Positions 17,301 through 26,036 of a stretch of DNA of 64,000 bases are shown here, piece after piece; the first letter of the stretch is position 1; every line of letters starts with the position of its first letter. The stretch is from contig NZ_KB891887.1 in the NCBI RefSeq assembly GCF_000373585.1, forward strand, positions 58,156-122,155. The letters run 5' to 3'. Both the position numbers and the translations under genes were made by a program. The stretch comes from Streptomyces sp. MspMP-M5 (lineage in GTDB: Bacteria > Actinomycetota > Actinomycetes > Streptomycetales > Streptomycetaceae). The notes beneath the pieces were generated by a model, which saw only the letters and a program-made list of their open reading frames with translations, had not been told where the DNA came from and searched no databases.

Positions 17301-19240
17301 GTCAGCAGGTCGAGGTCGCCGGTGCGCCGGCCGAACGTCGCCAGGGCGGCGCCGAGGTTGGAGTGGCGCACCGCCCTTTCGGCGCTGTCGGTGCGCGGCG
17401 CGCAGGTCAGGGCCTCGCGCAGCAGGCGCACCCCGTCCTCGTAGAGGCGGGTGGTGCCGGTGACGACGGCTCGTTGGAGGTGGATGCTGCCCAAGTCGGA
17501 CAGGTACTCGGAGCGGCGCAGGTCGCGCGGGGGAAGCAGGGCGATGCCGCGGCGCATCTCCTCGACCGCCTCCTGCCAGGCGGCCGCGTCGTCGGGGGCG
17601 GCGCGGCCGGCGAGGGCGGCGCCGAGGGCGAACCGCACGGTGGCCTCGAAGGTCGCGGTGGGGTGCGGCAGCGTCAGGCAGGCGCGGAAGCAGTCGATCG
17701 CCTCGTCCGCGTCGGCGGAGCCGGCGGCGCTGCCTGTCGCGTGTGCCGCGGGTTCGATGACGCCGCCGTTGCCGCCGGCGGCCGTCAGGCAGCGGGCGAG
17801 CTTGAGCAGGACCTCGGCCCGCTCCGCGGAGCGCTCCGGGACGTCCCCGGCGAGGCCGCGCAGCAGGGCGATCGGCTCGGCGAGGGCGTCCGGGTTGCCG
17901 GCCGCGAGCGCGCGCAGCCGCAGCAGATCGGCGAACTCCGCGCCGCGGGAGGTGCGTTGGCGGCGCTCCTCGGCGGGTGTGGCCTCGAACGCCTGCCGGG
18001 CGAGGGCGACGGCCTCGTCCAGGTCGGCGAGCCGACCGGTGGTCACGTTGCGGGAGCGCAGCACTCCGGCGAGGACCAGGCATGCCTGGGCGTGCACCGG
18101 GTGGCCGGGCGGTGCGCTCTCGACGGCGTCGCGGGCGGCGGCGTGGGCGTCGGCCAGGGCGTCGGTGCGGTCGGTGCGCAGGGCGCGGCCTTGGAGGAAC
18201 AGGCCGAGGTTGGTGAGATAGACGGTGCGCTCGACGAGGTTGGGTGCGGTGTCGGCGGCGCGGCGGCAGAGCGCGATGCCCTCGTCGTAGAGCGCGGGGT
18301 CGTCGCCGTCCTCCGCGGCGCGCATGACCAGCGCCATGCCCAGGTCGGACTGGACGGCGGCGGGCTGCGGGGACGGGTTCGGCCCGGAGACTGCCTGGCG
18401 CAGCAGGCCGATCGCCTCGGACAGCAGGGCGGGGTCGTCGAGGGCGGCTGCGGCGATGGTCAGTGCGGAGCCGAGCGAGGCGCTGAACAGCGGGCGGTTC
18501 GGGTCGTCCGGCGAGCAGAGCCGCACGGCCGTCCGGAGCACCGTCACGCTCTCCCGGGCGGCGGCCGGGTCCTTGTCCGCGGCGGCCCTGATGCGCAGGG
18601 CGAAGCCCAAGTTGCCGTGTCTGCGGGCCTGTTCGCCCTGGTCGGCGGGGGCCGCGGCGACGGCGGCGCGGTGGACGTCGATGCCTTCGGCCAGCGCCGC
18701 CGGTCCCGCGCCGTCGCGGAAGGCGTTGACGAGGACCAGTCCGAGGTCGGACAGACAGGTGCCCTGTTCGACGCCGCCGGCGGGGAAACCGGCGGCGGCG
18801 TGCCGCAGCAGGTGCTCGGCGGCGCTCAGTGCGGCGGGGTGCCGTCCCTGTTGGTACACCATCGACGCGCCGACGCCGGCCTCGTAGGCCAGGACGGGGT
18901 CGGTGGCGGCTCCGGCGGGCCGGCCGGCGAGAGTGTCGAGCAGCGGGTGCAGGACGGGTGGCACACGGTCGGGGTCGCCCAGTGCGGCGAAGGACAGCAC
19001 GGCGGAACCCAGCGCCGCCCGGTCCTGGCCGTCGCCGGCGAGGTAGCGGCACCAGTCGGCGAAGGCGAGGGTGTGCACGGCCAAGGTGCGGACGCGGCCG
19101 TCGGGCAGTACGGCCTCGGCGCGGACCGCGTCGACGGCCTGGGCGGCCTCCGGGCCGAGGAACCACTGCAGGGTGGCGGGGTCGGCGTCCACCCGCTCGA
19201 CCTGGGCCAGGATGCGGCGGGCCGCTTCTTCGGCGGTCAT
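14399..19240 (-). CDS. Giant TPR-CHAT caspase-like protease
   Basis: 1613 aa. Residues ~1-1150 are tandem helical repeats of about 50 residues of the TPR type (recurring motifs such as LSDLGLVLVNAFRDG, NLGFALRIRA, NLGDALQHLAEI). Residues ~1290-1613 are a CHAT domain, the separase-like branch of the caspase fold. The catalytic His is H1479 in VHFSCHGVSD and the nucleophile C1520 in AVLSACSTSQGG, followed by the conserved SFQLAGYPHVIGTLWTVSD. Both catalytic residues are intact, so it should be an active cysteine protease. ATG at 19240 overlaps the stop of the beta-helix/AAA gene. CHAT proteases with TPR are known effectors in bacterial immunity (for example Craspase); a role here is inference. 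Its trigger is probably sensed by the repeats or by the partner ATPase. Confidence 0.9.
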   Translation of the reverse strand: MTAEEAARRILAQVERVDADPATLQWFLGPEAAQAVDAVRAEAVLPDGRVRTLAVHTLAFADWCRYLAGDGQDRAALGSAVLSFAALGDPDRVPPVLHPLLDTLAGRPAGAATDPVLAYEAGVGASMVYQQGRHPAALSAAEHLLRHAAAGFPAGGVEQGTCLSDLGLVLVNAFRDGAGPAALAEGIDVHRAAVAAAPADQGEQARRHGNLGFALRIRAAADKDPAAARESVTVLRTAVRLCSPDDPNRPLFSASLGSALTIAAAALDDPALLSEAIGLLRQAVSGPNPSPQPAAVQSDLGMALVMRAAEDGDDPALYDEGIALCRRAADTAPNLVERTVYLTNLGLFLQGRALRTDRTDALADAHAAARDAVESAPPGHPVHAQACLVLAGVLRSRNVTTGRLADLDEAVALARQAFEATPAEERRQRTSRGAEFADLLRLRALAAGNPDALAEPIALLRGLAGDVPERSAERAEVLLKLARCLTAAGGNGGVIEPAAHATGSAAGSADADEAIDCFRACLTLPHPTATFEATVRFALGAALAGRAAPDDAAAWQEAVEEMRRGIALLPPRDLRRSEYLSDLGSIHLQRAVVTGTTRLYEDGVRLLREALTCAPRTDSAERAVRHSNLGAALATFGRRTGDLDLLTEAVRAHRTAVALTPPDDHFRVHRLGNLGDALQHLAEIRSDRTLLAEAVEVLRDAVTGAGPDTPSRADALTRLGHALRSLTRFTGDPEPLQEAVRRHREACAAAPGPPAARALLGLANGLMDQYHHSRDEQVREEALEHYAAALAATPASSDERFEVLSSFGYAAGDRAGDTGDETLMDTAVDLLREAAATVPAGHDHHGNVLTNLGVALLQRAGVTGDRTWHAEGVAVLRRSVDEGPPDAFDRARLLNNLAEALRGWYEITGDPAAADEAAALLRTALAHEHGERLGPQFAALNLGLLLQSRAFAEEETSGPLAAEARRALEDAVAGFGENDPWRPFALTNLAGACLTAAQLADDATGPAVAHQLHRAVAAAREALAGTTDGHPEQARAEWILAAAQVRRALLGEPVDLVAAARLARRSAQNPASPLPTRLLAARAWGEAAAHAGWDAGALEGYAYAVELLPHLAPRSLARIDQEERLRASNGLAGDAAAFALRAGDPGRALTLLEQGRGVLLAQGLENRADASRLRAVAPALAAEFEELRERLSAAPTRPPTMLHSGGAAPQHIGQRAGLDAQARHAMARRWDELLAEIREVPGFADFLRPPALSHLHTAAVEGPVVVLNVSTYRSDALLLTDAGIEVLPLPDLTPAAVVARAAAFVESVDEAYGEHGVPRALAAMRTLGDILRWLWDTVAAPVLDRLGLRTIPYDGEPWPRVWWCPTGWLSFLPLHAAGRGDPGSGTWVLDRAVSSYTPTVRALLQARARLARDPGAHPAPLVVALPETPGGPPLPGASDEAALLAELFPDGRFLTGDAATVAAVGRALAEHPWVHFSCHGVSDLLNPSDSGLILHDGRLTALHAAAQRPIGPELAVLSACSTSQGGITLPDEAVQLASSFQLAGYPHVIGTLWTVSDKLTTRLMGEFYTALADDLAHHRPLDPALALHHPLRALRNRYAQAPHLWAAHIHTGA

Positions 19241-22200
19241 GGGGTCGTCCTTCCCCCGGGGCCGGCCGCTCCGGTGTCGGACACGTCCTGTGGCAGCAGC
19301 ACGCGGAGTTCGTCCCGGGTGGGTGCCGTGCGGTGGGCGAGGCGGGCGGCCTGCCGCTCGACCATGCCTTCCAGGAGCGTGCGGGCGTCCCGCGCGTTGG
19401 CGGCGTCGCCCCGCAGGCGCCGGCGTTCGAAGCGCTCGGTGAGCAGCGGGCCGACGTCGGGGTCCAGCAGGTAGGCGTGCCGGACGGCCTGCAGCTGGAC
19501 GATCTCGGTGAGTTCGGCGGGCTCGTAGGCGCCGAACTCCAGCACCCGCGAGAAGCGGGAGCGCAGACCGGGGTTGGATTCCAGGAAGGTCCGCATCTCG
19601 TCGGTGTAGCCGGCGGCGATCACCACGACGTCGTCGCGGTGGTCCTCCATCAGTTTGGTGAGGACGTCGATGGCCTCCTGTCCGAGGTCGGTCCCGGCGC
19701 CGAACCGGCGGGCCAGGCTGTATGCCTCGTCGATGAAGAGCACGCCGCCGCGGGCCCGGTCGAAGACCCGCTGGGTCTTCTGGGCAGTGTGTCCGAGGTA
19801 CTCGCCGACGAGGTCACCGCGGGCGACCTCGATCAGATGCCCCTTCTTCAGGGCGCCCAGGGCGGCGAGGATCTGCCCGTAGAGCCGGGCGACGCTGGTC
19901 TTCCCGGTGCCGGGCGGGCCGGAGAAGACCAGGTGGTGGGCCATGGGCGGGGCGGGGAGTCCGGCCTCCGCGCGCCAGCGTGCCAGTCGGATCAGGTCGG
20001 TCTGCACGGTGACCTGCTGTTTGACGGCGGCGAGGCCGATCATGCTCTGGAGTTCGGCGAGCGGCCCGGCCTCGGGCTGCCGGGCGTCCTCGGCGGTGGC
20101 TCCGGTGCGGACGTCGATCAGCACCGCGCGGTCGTTGCCGGCGACGGCCTCGCCCCTGTACCCGGTGATCTCGCAGTCCTCGAAGCGCCCGACCACCTGC
20201 GGGTCGAGGCGGATGCCGTCGCTCTCGCCGTCCCGGACCCGGGCGTGGGTGACGGTCAGCCGGCTGTTGTCGCGGGCGAGGATGCCGCAGCCGGCCGAGC
20301 GGACGATGGTGAGCAGGTCGGCGACGACGGTGGCGCCGCCGACGGTGAGGACGCCGGCCTCGCCGGGTTCGGTGACCGTGCAGTCGCGGGCCACGAGGTG
20401 GCTGTCGTCGCGGCAGTTGAAGCCGAACAGGCGGGTCCGCTCGACGGTGACCCGCTCGACGGTGACCCGGGCGCTGTCCTGGAGGGCGATGCCGGAGCTG
20501 GACAGGTCGGTCACCGTGGCGTCGGCGACGTCGACGGTGACGCCGTTGCCCCGGGCGAACAGTCCGCTGTCGCAGTGCTCCAGGCGCGCCCCGCGCAGCT
20601 GCACGGACGCCCCGTCCCGCACCACCATGGCGTTGGCGGTCTGGCCGCTGACCGTCAGGTCGGTGAAGGTGCCGCGGGAGTCGTTGACCACGACGCCGTT
20701 GCGGCCCTGGGTGATCCGGCAGGCGTGCAGCTGGGGCGCCCCGCCGGTCAGGATGCTGACGCCGATGTCCTCCGCGGCCTCGACGTGGCAGTCCTCCAGC
20801 CGGCCGAGCCCTTGTTCCTGGATGTTGATGCCGGTGTTGCGGCAGTGTTCGAACCGGCAGCCGCGGACGACGGGGTCGGCGCCGCGCGCGATGTAGAGGC
20901 CGTCCCGGGCGCCGTGGACGGTGCTGTCGCGTACGGTGCCGCGGGCCTGGTCGTGGTACGAGATGCCGGTCCGGTGGGCCTCGTGCACCCGGCAGCGGAC
21001 GAGGTGGACCTCGGCGTGGTCGCCGGCGGCGAGGGAGGCGCTGCCGATCCGGCGCAGTTCGCAGTCCTCTATACGGGCCGTGGCGCCGGAGACCCGGATG
21101 CCGTGGCCGCGGCTCTCGGTGACCGTGCAGTCGGTGATGTCGGCCTCGGCGCCGTCCGTGACCACGATCGCGTCGCCCTTGGCGGCGACGAACCGGCTGC
21201 CGCGCAGCGTGCCGCGCGCGCCGGCCAGCTCGGTGCGCCCCACCCGCACCTCGCAGTCGTCCACCGTCACCTCGGTGTCCCGCACCGCCCGGACGGCGAA
21301 CTCCCCCAGGCCCTCGACCACACACCGCCGCAGGGTGACGCGGCCGCGGCCGGTGGTCTGCACGGCGGCCGCGGAGCGGTTGACGAGCCGCAGTCCGACG
21401 AGCGTGACCCCGCCGGTGCATGCGGCGGTCACCTCGCCCGGGCCCTCGATCACCACCGTGTCCGGACCCTGCGCCGCGCACAGCTCGACCGTCCCGGACA
21501 GCGTGAGCGTCTCGTCGTAGCGGCCGGGCTCGATCAGCACCCGCAACGGCCGCCCCTGCGGTGCCGCCGCCAACGCCGAGGCGACGGTGCGGTGCTCCGC
21601 CCCGTCCTCCGCGGAGACGCGCAGCGTCACGGTCTCCCCCGCCGTCGGCACCTCCGCCTCGGGAGGCGGCTCGGCGTACCCGAGGCGGTCCAGCGCATCG
21701 GTCAACTGCTCGGGAAAGACGGCGAGTCCATGGCGGTATCCGCGGTATGCCGAGCGGACGGGCAGCAGCTCGGCCGTGCGCTCCGCCGCCCGGTACGGGA
21801 CGGGCCGGCGCGGCAACGGCACGGGCGGCTCGGCACCGCCCGCGAGCCGTAAGAGAACCACCTCCCCCTTGCCCGCGCCCGCCCCCTTGCCGACCTCCGC
21901 GGTCCGCACCGCGGCCCGCGGCAGCGCCCGCTCGGCACCGGCCACGCCCAGCCGCAGGCCACGCCGTTCCACCCGGAGCCGGCAATCCCACGACAGCAGC
22001 CCGGCCAGCCGCGACCCGCCCACCACGACGAGCACGATCCACCCGCCCAGGGTGCCCACGACCGGCAGAAAGCCCAGCCCGCGACCGGCCGTCTGCGCCA
22101 CGAGGGCGGCGGCCCCCGCCACGGCGAGCACCGGCCGCAGGCGCAGCAGGACGAGCCCGGGCCAGGTCAGCAGACGGCCCGGTACCGTCACACCGCCCCC

Positions 22201-22788
22201 GGGGTCGAGGGGCAGCCGGACCGCGCCGTGCCACCGCTCCCGCGCATACGGCGCGATCAGCTCATCCAGGCGCTCATGCCTGACGCCCAGCCGCCGCACG
22301 TCGAGCACGACACCCCGCCAGGCCACCGACCACCGCAGCGAACCCCACCCCGCCATGCCCCGTGGGCACCCCGCAGGCATCCGGACGAGCAGCAGCCCCT
22401 GGAAGCCGGTCGCCGCCTCCCCGGGCGGTGTGCCCGGGACAGGCACCAGGCACAGTCCGTCGATCCCCTGCCAGGGAACGGACAACCGCCGCCCGCCACC
22501 CCGGAGTTCGAGCCCCTCCCCCGACACCGCCAAGGCCACCGGCTCCCACAGCCGCCACCCCCACCACAGGACGACCACCGCCCAGACCACCACGGCACCC
22601 AGGCCGTACACCCGCCACGCCAACTCATCGGCACCAAAGGCCAGTTGACCGCAGGCAACCCCCGCCCCCACCGAAGGCAGCAGCACCATCACCTCAACGA
22701 CACGCTCGGCGCTCGCCTTCCCCACCCGCACCCGGCCGGCCTCCGCGCCGACCGCTCCCCCGGTCCCCACACCCGCCGTCCGTGCCAT
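19237..22788 (-). CDS. Membrane-anchored right-handed beta-helix / AAA+ ATPase
   Basis: 1183 aa. Residues 1-270: hydrophobic helices (about 30-90 and 200-260) flanking a PH-like stretch (GEGLELRGGGRRLSVPWQGIDGL). Residues ~390-880: parallel beta-helix repeats (DCEVRVGRTELAG, ITDCTVTESRGHGI, DSTVHGARDGLYI, ENRNTGI-type coils), normally binding polysaccharide or another fibre-like ligand. Residues ~925-1160: AAA+ ATPase of the CbbX/SpoVK/EccA group with Walker A GPPGTGKT at 957, Walker B VLFIDEAYSLA, sensor 1 VIAAGY and the RFSR arginine region. ATG 22788 follows a GGGGG RBS; an in-frame GTG lies one codon upstream. Coupled by ATGA to the CHAT protease gene, so the two should act together. Confidence 0.85.
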   Translation of the reverse strand: MARTAGVGTGGAVGAEAGRVRVGKASAERVVEVMVLLPSVGAGVACGQLAFGADELAWRVYGLGAVVVWAVVVLWWGWRLWEPVALAVSGEGLELRGGGRRLSVPWQGIDGLCLVPVPGTPPGEAATGFQGLLLVRMPAGCPRGMAGWGSLRWSVAWRGVVLDVRRLGVRHERLDELIAPYARERWHGAVRLPLDPGGGVTVPGRLLTWPGLVLLRLRPVLAVAGAAALVAQTAGRGLGFLPVVGTLGGWIVLVVVGGSRLAGLLSWDCRLRVERRGLRLGVAGAERALPRAAVRTAEVGKGAGAGKGEVVLLRLAGGAEPPVPLPRRPVPYRAAERTAELLPVRSAYRGYRHGLAVFPEQLTDALDRLGYAEPPPEAEVPTAGETVTLRVSAEDGAEHRTVASALAAAPQGRPLRVLIEPGRYDETLTLSGTVELCAAQGPDTVVIEGPGEVTAACTGGVTLVGLRLVNRSAAAVQTTGRGRVTLRRCVVEGLGEFAVRAVRDTEVTVDDCEVRVGRTELAGARGTLRGSRFVAAKGDAIVVTDGAEADITDCTVTESRGHGIRVSGATARIEDCELRRIGSASLAAGDHAEVHLVRCRVHEAHRTGISYHDQARGTVRDSTVHGARDGLYIARGADPVVRGCRFEHCRNTGINIQEQGLGRLEDCHVEAAEDIGVSILTGGAPQLHACRITQGRNGVVVNDSRGTFTDLTVSGQTANAMVVRDGASVQLRGARLEHCDSGLFARGNGVTVDVADATVTDLSSSGIALQDSARVTVERVTVERTRLFGFNCRDDSHLVARDCTVTEPGEAGVLTVGGATVVADLLTIVRSAGCGILARDNSRLTVTHARVRDGESDGIRLDPQVVGRFEDCEITGYRGEAVAGNDRAVLIDVRTGATAEDARQPEAGPLAELQSMIGLAAVKQQVTVQTDLIRLARWRAEAGLPAPPMAHHLVFSGPPGTGKTSVARLYGQILAALGALKKGHLIEVARGDLVGEYLGHTAQKTQRVFDRARGGVLFIDEAYSLARRFGAGTDLGQEAIDVLTKLMEDHRDDVVVIAAGYTDEMRTFLESNPGLRSRFSRVLEFGAYEPAELTEIVQLQAVRHAYLLDPDVGPLLTERFERRRLRGDAANARDARTLLEGMVERQAARLAHRTAPTRDELRVLLPQDVSDTGAAGPGGRTTP

Positions 22789-22856
22789 CACGCCCCCGTC
22801 GAATCGAACCTGCCGACGACTTCCGCTGCCCGGTCGTGCGGTAAAGTCCCCAACCG

Positions 22857-23600
22857 GTGATCACCTTGCGCCCTACTGATCTCGCCCGCGAACACGGCAT
22901 CTCTACCCAGGCGGTCCGCAACTACGAGCGGGACGGGTTCCTCCCGCCCGCCGAGCGTACGCCCAGCGGCTATCGGATCTACACCGAGGCACACGCGGCC
23001 GCGCTCCGCGCCTTCCTTGCACTCGTCCCGGCCCACGGGCACGCGGCCGCCGGCCAGATCATGCAGGCCCTGCACCGGGACGCCCTCGACCACGCCCTGG
23101 TGATCATCGATCGCGGCCACCACCAGCTGCTCCGCGACCGCGACACCCTCGACGCGGTACGCAAGGCCGTCGACCACCTGACGGCCTTCCGCACCACCCA
23201 GCCCGAAACCGCTCCCGAGCCCCCCGCAGACACCGGGATCCGCACCATCGGCGACGTCGCGCGCAGGCTCCACCTCACCCCGGCGACCCTGCGCAAATGG
23301 GAAGCCGCCGGCATCCTGGCCCCGGAACGCGAACCGGTCACCGGATACCGGGTCTTCCGCCCGAACGACGTCCGCGACGCCGAGCTGGCCCACCTCCTCC
23401 GCCGCGGGGGCTACCCGCTGGCCCACATCGCCACCGTGGTCCACCAGGTCCGCTCGGCGGGTGGCACCGGCACCCTGTCCGACGCACTGGACGACTGGCA
23501 GCGCAGGCTCACCGCGCGCGGCGTGGCCATGCTCGACGCCGCCAGTCGTCTCAGCGCGTACCTGGCCCTGCGCGAAGACCGCAGCACACGGCCGCGCTAG
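22857..23600 (+). CDS. TioE-family regulator (double MerR helix-turn-helix)
   Basis: 247 aa, GTG start. It holds two MerR-type DNA-binding units: residues 1-70 (LRPTDLAREHGISTQAVRNYERDGFLPPAERTPSGYRIY) and 125-190 (IRTIGDVARRLHLTPATLRKWEAAGILAPEREPVTGYRVF). This layout matches the TioE group named after the thiocoraline cluster. It is divergent from the beta-helix/AAA-CHAT operon with only 68 bp between starts, so it is a prime candidate to control that operon (inference). No clear ribosome binding site; a TAAAGT -10-like box 14-19 bp upstream suggests a nearly leaderless message. Confidence 0.85.
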   Translation: MITLRPTDLAREHGISTQAVRNYERDGFLPPAERTPSGYRIYTEAHAAALRAFLALVPAHGHAAAGQIMQALHRDALDHALVIIDRGHHQLLRDRDTLDAVRKAVDHLTAFRTTQPETAPEPPADTGIRTIGDVARRLHLTPATLRKWEAAGILAPEREPVTGYRVFRPNDVRDAELAHLLRRGGYPLAHIATVVHQVRSAGGTGTLSDALDDWQRRLTARGVAMLDAASRLSAYLALREDRSTRPR

Positions 23601-23615
23601 CGTCTGACCGATGGG

Positions 23616-25256
23616 TCAGGGGCGGACAGCCCCGGAACCCCGGTCCTCCGTCAACTCCCCCTGCGCCGTGGCCAATGTCCGGTCGTAGCAGACGCCCGGG
23701 CCGGCGAGGCGGTAGCGCTCGCGGGAGGTACCGGTGGCGTGCCGCTGCTCGCGGGGCACGTTCTGGTTGTAGGCGGCGTCGCCGGTGTAGGTGTCGTCCA
23801 GCCGCGCCCAGTCGATGCGCCGGCCGGCCCGCAGGGTGGCGCTGTCCGCGCGGTCGCCCATGGTCATCGTCGTACGCAGGCGGTTGCCCGCGCCCACGGT
23901 GGTCGCACCGTCCATGGTGTACGCGCGGTGCGCCCGGGTGGCGGTCGCCGGTCCCCGGCCGTGCACAGCCACCGTCTCGTCGTCGTCCCAACGTGCCTGA
24001 AGGGCGTCCGTCGACTCGTCCGCGTTCCAGCGGTGCGCGAAGTCCGCGGCGAGCGTGCGGCGGACGGTCGTGGTGACCCGGCCGTGCGAGGTGTCGAGGT
24101 AGCCGGCGGTCGTCAGCGAGTGCCTGCCCTCGGCCGTCAGACGCCGTTCGTCACCCGGCTCGTACGTGGTCCGGTCCACCGGGTCGCTCGCCCGGCTCGT
24201 GAGCAGCCCGCCAGTCACCCGGGCCGCCTCGGCGTCCTGCCAGACCAGGATGTTGGTGGGGGTGCTCCAGCCGTCCTGCCCCGCCGGCAGGCCGGCGACC
24301 GACACCGCGACCCGGTGCGGACGCCCGTCGTTCAGCAGCCCGGCGAAGGGGGTCAGGTCGTACTCCACCGGACGGACGTCGAAGGCCCGCGGACCGGGGA
24401 TGACGTACCAGAGGAAGGGGTTGGACCAGCCGCCCGTCCACACCGTGGGGTAGTGAGCCGCGATACCGGCGAGCTTGCCGTCCACCGTCACCTGCACCTC
24501 ACGGTACGGACCGGCCTTGGCCTTGCAGGAGTAGGGCACGGAGTCCGGCACCGTCAGATACCAGAACTCCTCGCAACCGCCGCCGGAGCCGGTGGCGTAC
24601 ACCTCGGCGACGATGCGTTCGCTGTTGCGGGGCGTGGTCAGCTGCCCCGCGTACACCCCGCCTTCGGTGCGGGCGCCCTCCAGCGTGAGGACCTTGTCGG
24701 GGGTGGCGGCCTCCTTCACCGGGCCGCGCGCCGTGTAGAAGGTCAGTGTCGCCCTGACCTTGATGACGCCGGTGTAGGTGCTGTCCACGGTGTTGCCGAT
24801 CAGCATCTCGACGGGCTGCCGTGAGCGCAGCGTGGACGCGTACCGTGTGACGTCCTTCTCCACCTTCCAGGTGATGCCCTGGGGCGAAGGCTCGGGAGTC
24901 GAGGTGCGCAGCACCTCCACACCTCCGATGTGCAGATAGCCCAGCCGGTCGAACTGCCGCCCGGCCACGGCCCCTTCGAGCCGCAGGACGACCTTGTTCC
25001 AACGGTGGCCGCACTTGGCGGGTGGTATGTAGGTGCCCTTGTACGGCGTGTAGTCCCGGAACTCGGTGTCGGCGACCGTCACTTGGCAGGAGGGGGTGTC
25101 CGGAACGGACACCGGGGGTCCCGCGGTGACCGGGTCGTGCCAGTGGGTGCCGAACTCAACGGGCGGCTCCGCGGCCGCCACCGGGCCCACACCCAGTACC
25201 AGACCGGTGACGGCGGCGCACACCGCGACCGGCAGTCGTCTCAGCAGTCGTCTCAT
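23616..25256 (-). CDS. Secreted peptide-N4-asparagine amidase A-like protein
   Basis: 546 aa from ATG 25256. N-terminal Sec signal: MRRLLRRLPVAVCAAVTGLVLG, cleavage after VAAAE region. The body matches the PNGase A family: VADTEFRDYTPYKGTYIPPAKCGHRWNKVVLRLEGAVAGRQFDRLGYLHIGGVEVLRTSTPEP, and FEAWYLTVP-like EFWYLTVPDSVPYSCKAKAGPYREVQVTVDGKLAG. PNGase A releases N-glycans from glycopeptides, so this enzyme may let the cell scavenge plant or fungal glycoproteins. Catalytic residues cannot be assigned from memory. Convergent with the TioE gene, 15 bp apart. Confidence 0.8.
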   Translation of the reverse strand: MRRLLRRLPVAVCAAVTGLVLGVGPVAAAEPPVEFGTHWHDPVTAGPPVSVPDTPSCQVTVADTEFRDYTPYKGTYIPPAKCGHRWNKVVLRLEGAVAGRQFDRLGYLHIGGVEVLRTSTPEPSPQGITWKVEKDVTRYASTLRSRQPVEMLIGNTVDSTYTGVIKVRATLTFYTARGPVKEAATPDKVLTLEGARTEGGVYAGQLTTPRNSERIVAEVYATGSGGGCEEFWYLTVPDSVPYSCKAKAGPYREVQVTVDGKLAGIAAHYPTVWTGGWSNPFLWYVIPGPRAFDVRPVEYDLTPFAGLLNDGRPHRVAVSVAGLPAGQDGWSTPTNILVWQDAEAARVTGGLLTSRASDPVDRTTYEPGDERRLTAEGRHSLTTAGYLDTSHGRVTTTVRRTLAADFAHRWNADESTDALQARWDDDETVAVHGRGPATATRAHRAYTMDGATTVGAGNRLRTTMTMGDRADSATLRAGRRIDWARLDDTYTGDAAYNQNVPREQRHATGTSRERYRLAGPGVCYDRTLATAQGELTEDRGSGAVRP

Positions 25257-25436
25257 GGGACAGGAGTGAAGCGCCTCGCACTGCCGCGCACCAGTGCCCC
25301 GTTGGCCGATCCACGACGCGGCACGCAACAGCTGGCGCTGGACCCGGGACCTGAGCACCGAGGCCGCCGAACAGCTGGGCCAGCCACCTCCCGATCGCCC
25401 TGCACGACGAGACCAGCGCCTGCTCAACGGGCCTGC

Positions 25437-26036
25437 CTAGGTTCGGTCGTTACCGTCCCCCAGTTCGCCCTGTTCGGGGTCCCGATCCGGGAGCAGCGGA
25501 AACAGACGGCTGATCAGCGCCACCGGCCGGGCGCCGTCGGGACGGGCCAACGGCCGCTGTTCGCGGTCGCGGTAGGGCGCGAGCGCCTGGCGGATCGCGG
25601 CGGCGACCCGGCTCATTTCGTCCGGCGTCAGATAGGCGACGGCGCTGAAGGCTTCGTCGCGGCGCCAGGCGGCGGGTGCCTGGCCCCGCTGTTCGAGCCA
25701 CCGCTGCCAACTCGCGTCCTCCAGACCGCGGGCGAGGTCGCCGAAGTCCTCCGTCGGCGCGCCGGCGACCGGAGCCGACTGCCGCAGGCGCCAGGGACGC
25801 GCCCGGCCACCGCCCTGGCGCGGGGCCTCTTCGATATGGCCGTGGCGGGCGAGCTGCCGCAGATGGAACGAGCAGAGCCCGGAACTGTAGCCCAGCCGGG
25901 CGGCGGCCTCGGTCGCCGTGAGCGTGCCGACGTCGGCGAGCAGTTCCAGCAGGGCCGTGCGGACCTCGTGCTCGCGCAGTTCCTCACCGGGGCGGGAGGA
26001 CTGGCCGGTTGGGGTGTTGAGGTCTTCTTCGGTCAC
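25437..26036 (-). CDS. ArsR-like winged-helix regulator
   Basis: 199 aa from the GTG at 26036. HTH: EHEVRTALLELLADVGTLTATEAAARLGYSSGLCSFHLRQLARHGHIEEAP (about residues 20-72), an ArsR/HTH_20-type fold as in marR/arsR-like regulators of transporters. The C-terminal half (DFGDLARGLEDASWQRWLEQRG...) is the extended effector region common to this Streptomyces group. The start codon lies inside the first of two CTTTGCAAAG palindromes, so the gene is probably leaderless or very short-leadered and self-repressed. Divergent from peptide deformylase. Confidence 0.75.
   Translation of the reverse strand: MTEEDLNTPTGQSSRPGEELREHEVRTALLELLADVGTLTATEAAARLGYSSGLCSFHLRQLARHGHIEEAPRQGGGRARPWRLRQSAPVAGAPTEDFGDLARGLEDASWQRWLEQRGQAPAAWRRDEAFSAVAYLTPDEMSRVAAAIRQALAPYRDREQRPLARPDGARPVALISRLFPLLPDRDPEQGELGDGNDRT

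Noticed and set aside
14871..19166. 1431-codon frame on the same strand as the CHAT gene
   Set aside because: Arg/Pro-rich out-of-frame shadow; the CHAT-TPR frame has clear repeats, catalytic motifs and a coupled start.
22790..22830. Possible tRNA T-arm (GGTTCGATTC on the minus strand)
   Set aside because: The flanking bases cannot form the 5-bp T-stem and no acceptor or anticodon arm is present.
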